Below, one piece after another: positions 12,901 through 24,900 of a DNA stretch of 43,008 bases. Under the pieces are notes generated by a model. It did no database searches. It was not told where the DNA came from and saw nothing but the letters and a program-made list of their open reading frames with translations. Source of the stretch: Owenia fusiformis. Taxonomy: Eukaryota > Annelida > Polychaeta > Sabellida > Oweniidae. The position numbers and the translations under genes are program-made. The DNA lies in contig CAIIXF020000007.1 of the NCBI GenBank assembly GCA_903813345.2, forward strand, positions 17,468,714 to 17,511,721. Direction: 5' to 3'. Numbering within the stretch: position 1 is the stretch's first letter; the number at the start of each line of letters is the position of its first letter.

Positions 12901-15900
12901 CATTCAGAAATGTTCACCCTAGCAAGCTTTATTGTATAATCAAATTATTATTGATAAAGTTCGTCTGCTTTTGTGTTCATTTTAATTTTCATCTTCATTC
13001 ATAGTCACTTTTATTGGCAATTTATTTTTCTTTTAGATTCTGCTGTGGTGTGACTCCAAATGAAACGTTTGTGTCACAAGGAAACCAGATGATGATTCTG
13101 CTGCGTTCAAATAAAAGATTGAATGTATCAGGCAGTTCTTATAATAGATTCAAACTACAATATTTTTCAAAGAAAAGTAAGTTAAATGCTGACATAACTG
13201 TGTGAAGTAGTCTGGGGTTAACAGACAGCCACTAAATCAATCCCCGGGCGAGGCCATTAACAGTTAATGGCCTCGTGTTTAACGTGCTGTTGACTGGCCC
13301 TTAGGAAAGTGGGAGGTGGAACAAACCAACGAATTAAAGAACAAATTACAAAACTTTATTTTTATTTAGATTTTATAATATTCAACAGTTAGAATAACAT
13401 AACACATGTACAAAGAATTAGATAGCTGCCGATGAAATTAAAAACAATTAGGTTCACGTAAACTTTAAAATGAAGACAAAACTGAAGCTAAAATAGATGT
13501 AGTTTTCAATCTATAAGTACTAAATAACTATGATATGGTCTAAGTGACGTTAACTATTTTATCTTTATCTTTGAATGTCCCAATGGCAGAAAATCAAAGG
13601 AACATAAGCTTTAATTTCTTCCAACTCCACCCCAACCCTTGCTATTTGCAATTGCAGAGTTTTGCATACCGATCAATTTAATCCAATACAGGTAAACTTT
13701 TACCAACGTGAGATTGAGCAAACAAGGGGTCAGCTTTCCCTTCAGCTTGCTCAATGTATATAGTCAAAAGTAAGAAAATAACATGAAGACCTCGGAGATC
13801 AGGCCTTTTTGGCATTTTCATTAGTAATTGAAAGACAATAATCATTTCAGATTTTTCTGAAATAAAGAGTGGTTAACAATTAACACCCTTGCCCTTACTA
13901 TCAAATTTTGTTAGAATATCTAAATGGACAAGCCTATTCCTAATCTGATTTCTAACGTTCTCCAGTATCATCTATGTGTGTTATTTTTAGGGGCTGATAG
14001 TCTTCCATGTGAAAGTCTCAAAATATCAGGTTTGATATTTTCCATCAATCAACGATGGCGAACAGGAATCTTCAAATTGCAGTCGATGCCATGGAACTCC
14101 AGACCAGTTTACAAACACCTACTTGAGCCAGTGTTCATGTTTTATGACAGTGGATATTGGCTTACGGGGTCATCTATCGGGGACACTACTCAACCAGGCA
14201 TACGAGTACTTAGTTCAGCATTGGAGCCAATGAATGTGACAGAGGTTTGGGAATCCTTCAATGGTAAAATTTGGATAACCGAACCAGATTTGGTTTCTTC
14301 ATGCTCCGCTATATGTGACACTATTTGGTTAAGTGGCTTCTTACATAATGGACCACGTGGTTACTTGTTAGGAACCTATAGCTTTGTGAATAACGATTCA
14401 AATGGTGCAGCGATCTACAAAAAAGTTACAACACATGGAGAAGTCACAATAAGCATGATTGATGGTAATAAATGGAGTATTGTATCAGAGAATGAAACTA
14501 TAACCACACCATTTACAACAATCATCACAAACCCAGTAGAACTATCAAAAACGTGGACGGTGGAATCAGGCAAAGCGATAGTTCTTGAGTGCTACTTTGG
14601 TAAGTTTATGGGAAAGGCACTGACAATACTATATTTTTGTAACCCTACTATCACACCAAACTAGTTTTCACTACGTTCTCGAAAACGGGCTTCAACTGTG
14701 TACGAACGGACTGGACGTACTTAGAACCGTTTGGGGTCTATTTACAAACTTCATCAAACGTACTCGAACAGGTAGGTCCTCTTGAACTTAGAACATGCTC
14801 AAAATGTTCTCGGGGTCGATACGTTCTACAATTAGAACGTGGGACAACGTACTAACGACGAGCTGGACGTACTACGAACGGAACCGTCGTACTTCAATCC
14901 TACTAGGAACAAAGCAATGAGTGTTTGTAAAATATAGTTACTTTTTTATAATTGCGTTACAATTAGGTGTTAGGCCAATCTTGGTCGGCGGCGTGCGTCT
15001 ACGCGGTAGCTAGGCGTCGTCGTCAGTTAAAAAGCAACGACATTGTTTGTTTGTAAATAGTGATTATTTTCAATTGCAATTTAACATAATGTGTATACAT
15101 GTATCTCCTTTATATAAAGGGCAATAAATATATACATACATACATACATACATACATACATACTAGGGACGTTTTAACAACGAGGTGAACTGTCTGAGGA
15201 TGTATTGAAAACGAGGTAGAACTAATTGCAAACGGGTTTAAACTGATTAAGAACGTATTAAAACTGCTTACTGTGTGCAAACGGAATGAACGTAGCTGCA
15301 ACTTTCAAAGGTCTATTTACGAACTTCATGAACGTTCTCATGACCTTACTATGGACGCGTTAACGACGTTGTGCAATCGGGTATCAATTGGAATTACTAT
15401 ACGTGATCACAGCGACAACTGAACGAAGTGTGAATGGGATGGACGTATTGAACACTGTTCATGAGCGAAGTAGCTAATTATGTTAAACATACACAAGTAT
15501 TTCCCGACTACAGCCAGATTTAGCCCGTTTTGCGATTACAGAAATTACTGAAATTATAAATATTTCATGTACTTTTCATTAGTATGCTTTCACACCTTCT
15601 TGAACAAAATCCCTACTGTAAATTACCCGATATGTTATTTTTATATTAGCGACCGAGCGACCTTATTAGTCAAACTAAAATGGTGTTGTATGTGTCTTCT
15701 AGGTTCAGAAGAGACCTGTAGTAATGTCACACTGATGGGGGGCACTGCACCTAAATATATGCTTGGGATCTACACATTGTATGGTCCACTCTATAACAGA
15801 AGGCCAGTGTATATCCACGAGAGCCACACAGGCTATCTGTACAACGTGCCCATTGATCATACAACATATTTGTGGAACACCTGGGGCTTTCCTCAGAGGG

Positions 15901-18900
15901 ACGCAATACGTGTTCAGGACAATGCGTTATCGGCAGATGGCGTATCTGGTGCTTGGGAAACATATATAAACTCTACGAGAGAATGGGTTGTTCAACCAAA
16001 TATGACATCAGTATGTCTCACCGGTATGTTACTAGAAACTTAAGATTCCATGAATTGAGTTATTCCAAAATAAATAAATAAACAAACAAGAGTTGCATCT
16101 TTATTGTCGTCATGCAAGTTCTAAATTTTCTTTGATTTCAATATCAACGTTTTTATCCCATCATCTATCTTAATGTTGTGACCATCCATTCTTTTGTCCT
16201 ACATAACCTCAATTTCTACGTCCTCTTTAAAACTGCTAATTATAAAATCCAAGAGTTGACTGTTTATTGTACTTGTACTGTTTCAACAGAGAACAATACG
16301 TATTTTACTTCGGTGTACTCTGAAATGTTCCTCTTTCTAACTCTATTTTGAGATCACTCTAACGATTTGAGATAAATTGAATACTGAATGTAACCAGCTA
16401 ATGGATAGTATCATTCAAAACTTTTCAAAAATTTGTTAGCCCATTCTAGACCTTTAGTTTTGGAGATTTGATAGTAGCCACTATACTTATAATAAGTAAT
16501 AATAATTATTTATACTTATAAATAATTAAGATCTTAAGATCTGATCGTAAGAATGTATTATAGACGCTCCGGAATGCAGTTACAATCTATTGGGAGACAT
16601 CGGGTCATTTCGATTTCCACCAGAAGTTGGCACCACTTACAAAAATAAGGTAGTCTGTGAATGGAATATCACTGTCTCCGAAGGCATGGTATGTTATGAT
16701 TTATTTTTAATTTGGTCGTTCCAAAATATCTGTTTGTGTGCCTTTGAGAGCAATCAACGTAAACCTCATTAATTTTATTTGTATCTTGTCTTTATTTGGT
16801 CTTTTTAGCTCACATGGTGAGCTATTGCAATCACTCGCTTGTCTGTCTGTCTGTCTGTCCGTCCGTCTGTCTGTCCGTCCGTCCGTCCGTCCGTCTGTCT
16901 GTCCGTCTGTCAATCAACAATTGGCCAATTTTAAAACCTTTGTCAATAGGATTCCCGTTTTAAGTTATTTTGTTTCTTTAATTACAAAATGGTAGCCATT
17001 TTTGTCTCGCGAAATTCATTTATGGCCCATTTTCTAGCGTTACAATAATTAATTTCAGGTGTCCTGCATTGTAAAAAGCCATGTCACTGTAAAGAGTAGT
17101 TGTATGAAATAATTTTGTGACAAAAAATCGGCAAAAAGACATCCATTTTTCTTATTTTCTGCCATTTTAGCCATAATTCACTTTTGAGCAACACCATGTG
17201 AGCCCAGTACCCACGGTACTATTTGTATCAATTTATCCTACATCAGACACGTTGTTAAAATAAGTATTTTCCTTACAGATCATCATATTGTCCTTCAATA
17301 GTTTTGATATAGAATACGACATGGACTGTAATTATGACTTTCTGCAAATCAATGATGGTCCGTCTGAATCATCTCCTCTCATTGGACGATTTTGTGGTAC
17401 CCAGTCACCCATTGATGGCAGGCGATTCAGCAGCACGGATAACCAGCTATATTTCTTGTTCTCTAGTGACGTTTCTGTGGTTAAAGAGGGGATCGAGATG
17501 TCCTGGACGGCTTCAGGTAAAGACTTAAGCTTATTGTGCTATACCAACTGTATGTTACTATAATTAAAACGTTTCTCCCGTTTATTTTTTATTTACATAA
17601 TTTGATGAGATTCAGGATTCGAAATATTAGAAAAATGAAATCACAATTCTTGTGTTATTTCTTATGACACATGAACTCATTTGAAACACGTTACCATGCT
17701 TTTTTGGTTAAAGTGTGCGCCTGACCCGGCTACGTATAGCACAGAGTTTATACTGGCGGATTAGACTAGTTCATTTTTTATATGTGTGTGAAAGCTTTCT
17801 CTTATTTGCGTTTTTTCGTTTAGTACGGTTTTGTTATAATTGCCGAGGTCATATAACCGGGATAAAACAATGATTATCGTTGACTGCCCACACACAAAAC
17901 ATACGTTGAGTGAACAGTGTTATTACAAACAACAGGCTTTAGAATACAAAGCGTAGTGTGATAATAAGCTGCACACTACCACTGCTGCATGTACATATTA
18001 CTAATTTACTAGGGCTCCCAAAGAGTGGATAGGGAGGTTGTGTTTGTCACTTTTAAATTTTACATTTCAAAATTGTCATTTTACATGTCATAATTTGTTG
18101 GTTTCATTCGTTTAGCCAATCAAAACATTGTAAAACAATAAATTGTCTGTTACGTACAATCAATTTTGTTCAGTTTTGATTAGTTGTCAGAATAAAGTTA
18201 CGTTCATCTGAATCCATGTATGAAAACAAAAATCCTATTTTCACTTCAAAATACTTCAGTGAGATGAAGGCTCGGAATTGTCACATGCAATAACTTATTG
18301 TCGTATTCGTTATTTTATCTTCTCGATAGTAGCATTTAGTCGCACATTTGATGCCAGGTCACCTTGTCGCGTACCTCTTGGGGAACCCCACATTTATGTG
18401 TGTACTCATGGAAGTAAATTCCCCGGTGTAGCCGAGAGCCACAAACTTTTCAACAGGTTCGAAATGACCAATTTCTCTCATATATACTCTAAATATTTTA
18501 TTATTTAGCACCTACAAAGTATTGCTAATAACCATATGTAATTTCAATAAGGAAACTTATCTGGCTACATATAAATTCAATATCAACACTAGCTGTTCTC
18601 TCAACACGTCCTGGCTTACCTTGTGGTGACAAACCCTGGGTTTTCGCTATTTATAGTTTATCAACACCTGGACGCATGCGCATTTTATACTTTATCGGGC
18701 ACTTTAAACAGGTTTATCACAATAATATGATCTCATTTTTTCAATGGTTTGTAAGTTGTTAATAGTATAACATATCAATCTTATTCCTGTTTTATCCTCA
18801 GCTTGTGGAGGTCGCCTAAATGGGCTTTCTGGGTCATTTCGCTACCCTCTAGAAAGTGACACAAATTACACAAATGACGCCAGCTGTGCCTGGGTCATCA

Positions 18901-21900
18901 CAGTTCCAATAGATGAGGTATACATTTATTTGCTTTTGAAACCTGGTTTCAGCTGAATATCAAAGAGTTAGAAGACACGAAGTAAAAATGATATAGAACA
19001 CTGCCATATATGTTAGGGATAAACTATGAGTGTTGGGTTTTAGAAAGAATAATAACCGAGGGCGCATGGTCCATGATCAAATTTTAGGAAAAATTGATTT
19101 CTTTTGTATTGACTAAAATGGCCTCGCAAGACGAGGTTGAAATATCTGCAATTTGATGGTGATATGGTCTACGATAGATCAAAATTGACTGACCCCGCCA
19201 CGTGTCACGTGACCCTATATTTGTTGAAAAATGAAAGTGACAATTTTTAATCTTAAGTTAATTAAGTTAATACCAATATGACACATATCTACTTTTTCAT
19301 TCATGATATTTATTTCATTATTATACATACATTTGTTTTATACTACATTGATTTATTTTGGCGATACCTTTACTATTAGATCTTTAAATTAGATAATTGC
19401 AACTTGCAATTATTTCATATTTTCCCCTAGATCATGATGCTGTCCTTCACGCGTTTTGATATAGAAGACGGTGGTCCCAATTGCACTTTAAGTGATTTTC
19501 TTCAAATCAACGATGGGCCATCTGCATCATCACCACTCATTGGAAGGTTTTGTGAGAGCCATCCACCAGTGAATATCACCAGCACCAATAATCAGCTTTA
19601 TTTGTGGTTCAGCTCTGATTCAACTAATGTTAGAGGGGGATTCGAGGTGACTTATTCAGTTAGAGGTAATACCCAAAGAATCATGTGTGGGATATATCAT
19701 GTAAGAGAATATCATTTATTTTAAATGCCATATTTGTACGTCTGTTAAGGTGTCTCAACATTCAATGGCAGTTAGTTATTCGACTATTCGATCTTCTTTC
19801 AAATATTTAACATTTAGCCACTGCATTTTCAGTCTAATACGAATGTTTAAGTTGCTTGTGCACCGAAAACATTTTTGGATGAAAGATTAAATCAATATGT
19901 TATGTGCTGGTTATCTTCAAATGGGGACTTTTCATGTGTTTCAAGTATTCTTCCCTAAATGCTTCTGTAAACACTGCTCTGATTGGCTGATTAAATCTAG
20001 GCAAAATTTTTTGGCACCAGATGAAATTGTTATGAAAAGTTGAAATGACCTTTAAAACCCTAGAAATAATTGAAATACTAGTAATTGCATTTTCAAATGT
20101 GTGAAGTAATTAAACTGGGCATAAATTATGAAAAGTAACAACCCAGCGTCGTTACAGTAGGTCTATTATATTTTGATATGATCACACGACTACCATAAGT
20201 TAAATCAATGTAATATGAAGTCGCTTGGTATGCTACAGAAATGATAATGTTTATATTCTCATAAGACAGGAATTTTTCTCTGTAATGTTTGACTTGAAAA
20301 CATGATCTTGGGTCCTTAAAGGCTGTTTAATTTTGGGAGTGAATATGAAGTAATGATGTAAATATGATGAGACACCACTAAAATCATAGACACTAAAGTT
20401 GTATTCGCAACTTAGGCTTAAGATCTTATATCAAGCATGCATTACAGATGTCTCGGGATGTGGCACTAGTCGAGTTGGAGACAGTGGGTCATATCGATTC
20501 CCAGCATTTGGCACTACCTATCAAAATGATTTAAAATGTGAATGGACTATCACTGTCCCTGCAGGCAAGGTATGTTATGAATTCTTTTTTTAATATTCCT
20601 TATCTGATCACGCGGAGGATAGTCGTCGAATGGTCTTCTTTTTGATTATCTTCGAACAAGCTGTCATTATGTTTCTTACTTTCAAACTGAGTATGACGAT
20701 CCTAGAGCAGGATATGAACAGTCATAGATGTTCATAGCCTGCTTCGATGTGTTTGCATGATATGCTTTGTTACTGCACCAGCGGTCTTGGGAGGCACTCT
20801 GACTGCTAAAGTTATATTAATTCGACCATATACATGTATTGCTTTTTTCTTTTCGAAAATGATGATGTCAGAAAAGCTTTCGAACTGAGTATGATGATAT
20901 CTGCACAGATTTGAGTTGCCCAGACAGAAGGAATGCGTTTCCAACGATTTAACACCAAATAATGCGTCCTTTTATGCCAAAAATGTAACTATTTTCTCCA
21001 ATGAAACAAAAGGCAAACAGTGATCCCACTTTGAAGAAATTGCCATGGTGTATACGTGGTTTTACAGATATGTGTCCAGTGAAAAAGTCAAAAACACTGA
21101 ATTAAAGCAACAAAAATGCCCCGATTGTCAAATTTCAGCCATTGACTGACTTTGTGCACCCAGAATATATTTCCCCAATTGACTATATTTCAAGAAGCTG
21201 CACATACACATACTCTGTAAAGTTCTCCACCGAATGGTATATGTTATTATAACTGTAGCAGATACACACTGATGTATATAGCTTATAGATAAAACCGTCA
21301 TTTCGAACCTCTTCGAAGTCGCCATTTTGTGTCTTAACCGCGTTGCAGCCTCGTTTTGGATAGATATATTTGGAACTTGTTACCTCTGTCCATGGTGAGC
21401 TTGTTCGGAGATAGTAAAATAGAATGTCAACTGACGACTATCGCCGTGATGTTCAAGCAACTACATTTTAATCTCAATAGATCATAAGACTTCCGACTAG
21501 CTAAGAAATATTTTTGTGTAATAAGTCAATCAAGTACCAGGTGATTACATTTTTGATTACATACACATACTCTGTAAAGTTCTCCACCGAATAATAAATG
21601 TTATTATAACTGTAGCAGACACACACTGATGTATATAGCTGATAGATAAAACCGTCATTTTGAACCTCTTCGAAGTCGCCATTTTGTGTATTAACCGCGT
21701 TGCAGCCTCGTTTTGGATAGATATATGATTAATATATCATTATATATATCATTAATTCATTCTGTGCCATTCTTCAACATCGGCAGCTTGTGTGCCATGT
21801 CAATGTTGTTGTTGGTCTATGAGATTAATTGTATGAGTATTCTATGAGTTTAATTCCCATAATCAGTGTTATCATATTACATCACCAAAGGAGAGAATCC

Positions 21901-24900
21901 GAGAACATTACATGTAACTTCTTGCAATGAAAGCCCTGAATTAGATTCGTTGTTAAAATAAACATTTTCCTTACAGACCATCGTTTTGTCTTTCGGTAGT
22001 TTCAACATAGAAGGCATGGAACCATATTGTTTTGACTCTCTGCAAATTAATGATGGTCCGTCTGAATCATCCCCTCTCATTGGACGATTTTGTGGAACCC
22101 AGTCACCCATTGATGGCAGGCGATTCAGCAGCACGGATAACCAGCTATATTTCTTGTTCTCTAGTGATTTTTCTGGTGTTGGGGAGGGGTTTGATGTGTC
22201 CTGGATGGCTTCAGGTAAATAGTCAAATTGTATAATATTGAATATATTGAGTAATAGCGTGTCCAATAGGTTAGAATTAACTTGTTTTTTCATATTCTTC
22301 AGATTTACTATACCTACCATTTATAGAGAAATTATTTCATTCAATTATGGATGAGTATTCATGTAGAAACAATTAGAAAGTATTGAATTTTAGCCTAATA
22401 CTCATAATAATAGAAACGGCTCCAGTCTTTCTGTGTAGATTCATCACTCTGGTAACTCAGCTTCAGTCTGTTCTGCATGATGTTGATACATTTAAAACAA
22501 AACAAAAAAACTTAAGATCTTATCCAAATCTCTCTATTTCTTGGGAATTCCCAGTGGTGTTTAAGTTTGACAGATTTTACTCTTCGTAACATATAACTGA
22601 TTCGTCTTGAATATTGTTTTACAGAATGTGGTGGTCGCCTAAATGGGGAGAATGGCACATTCCGCTACCCACTAGAAGACGACACCAATTACGCAAATGA
22701 CGCCAGCTGCGCGTGGGCTATAACAGTTCCAGCACATAAGGTGCATTTACTTGTTGATACTTAGTTTTAGTTGCATATCACTGAAATGTTTCTTATTCCA
22801 AGAGTGAAAATAGTAAAATAAAAACGACTTTATGGAATGCCCTGATATATAAATTTAAAAAATACCAGTTTACGCCTACCGTTTTTCATGAAATAAGATA
22901 ATTTCAATTTGTCACATGTTTTTCCATAGGTGGTGACGCTGTCCTTCAAAAGTTTTGATATGGAAGAGGGGGGTTGTAATTATGACTTTTTACAAATCAA
23001 GGACGGGTCGTCTATATCATCCCCTCACATTGGAGTGTTTTGTGGGAGCGACCCACCTATTAATGTCAGAAGCACCAATAATCAGCTCTATTTGTGGTTC
23101 AGCTCTGATTCAAGTAATGTCGGAGAGGGATTCGAGGTGACCTATACAGCAGCAGGTAAAATGTGTTTATATAGTGTGGAGTATTTGAAGTTCGTTAGAA
23201 ATTATCTTAGTTTTATGTCTATATGGTATACACCCGTGGTATACGCAGCTAACGAAAATTGACCGGTACGGGTCAAAAGCTGGACCGGTACGGGTTAACG
23301 GTTTTATTTGAATTTAAAACAGCCATAACTTGCTCAGTATTGACTTCCTCGTGTCTAATTTGAAATATATGATGCCTCCCGATGCTTTTAAGTACCCCAA
23401 TTTTTTAAAGATTTTTAAACGGACCAAAACTCTCTAAATGCGCATTTATGCTCTTTTCTCTCGAGAACGACTGTCTCATTTTCACGATAACTTTTATTAA
23501 GTACTTCTAACATATAAGATCTATTTTTCCCCATCAAGGTATGATGTAAATGACATGCTATTTACATCTTGTGAGTTTCAATGACGCGCGTTTGATTTTA
23601 TAAAAAAGTTTGTGACAAAAAATTTCCTCCTGCTTGCAGCGAGAAGACGGACCGGTTCGTGGCATATGGCATACATTCATGGTTGCGCGGTATTTGTGAT
23701 ACGGGTGAATATGCCATACTCACCTGCGGTATATGGCATATTCCGCAGGTGAGTACGCGATATTCCGCAGTGAATATGCGATACATTGATTTCAGTGAAT
23801 ACCCAGTACTCACCTGCAGAATATGTCATACTCACTTGCGGAATATGCCATATACAGCAGGTGAATATGACATATTCCGCAGGTGAAAACGTGATACAGA
23901 TTATAATAATTTATAAAGTTAAACAATTCAATTTTCTATATAAAAACTATTTTTGCTGAATCTTTTACTGGATAGATATCCTGATTTCTGATTTGTCCCG
24001 AACCCACCATTTCCCATTGGTTTACATGGGAATTCATCAAATTTATCATCAATTTCCGATCTATTGTAATTGAGGAAAAAATTGGGAAAATCTGGGGATA
24101 TTGGATATAAAGTCAACTTAAGTTTCCATCAATATCATAAGTAATTTTATTGCAGGGTAAGTAAATAAAAATTCAAACGTAAAGGGGCTTTAACACGTCG
24201 TTCAATGGGGGAGCTAAGGTTGCCAAACTTATGGAGGGGAGTGTACATTTATAATGTAACTCACCGACCCTATTTAGTATTTCTAAAACATAAACTAGTC
24301 AAAAGCATAAACTGCAAGGTTTAAAACTAGGGCAGCACTGACAAGAATTTCATCACCATGACATCCATTTCACACAAACCAAAACAAAAACCGATGATAC
24401 ACTTGTGAGACTAACACACTTGATTCAGTGACATATCATACATAATCTCAATAAATGTTTTTTTATGTTTACTTCATCATTGGCCAGGGTCATTTCTGAA
24501 TTGCAATAAAGAATCTTGCATCTTGGATATAAAACCATTCGAGCATGTATAAGGTGCATTGATTAGTACATTCCCTCATGCTTTTGTATTCCCAATATAG
24601 AGTGATGCAGGATTCTTTATTCCTTAAGTAAATACTTAATGTGACGCAGCTATAGGATATTCACAGTCAAACATAGCTAGGCAAGGTGTGTCCAATACCA
24701 GCCAATCAGAACACGCTATTTCACGTAACTCAATTTCATTATATAACCAACAATTCACCCAAGGTGACTCCTTCTGGATTCTATTGAAACTAATGTCAGC
24801 GATAAACTGCAGATATATGTACACTCCCCTCAATAAGTTTGGCAACCTTTTTTCCCCATTGAACTACGTGTTAAAACCTCTTTACGTTTGAATTTTTATT

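Noticed and set aside
16707-16995. Open frames with TDGRTDG / SVCLSVRLSV repeats
   Set aside because: Both come from the (GTCT/GTCC)n microsatellite.
21877-22320. 147-codon minus-strand frame
   Set aside because: It is antisense to the CUB 5 exon, which has splice sites, phase and domain support.
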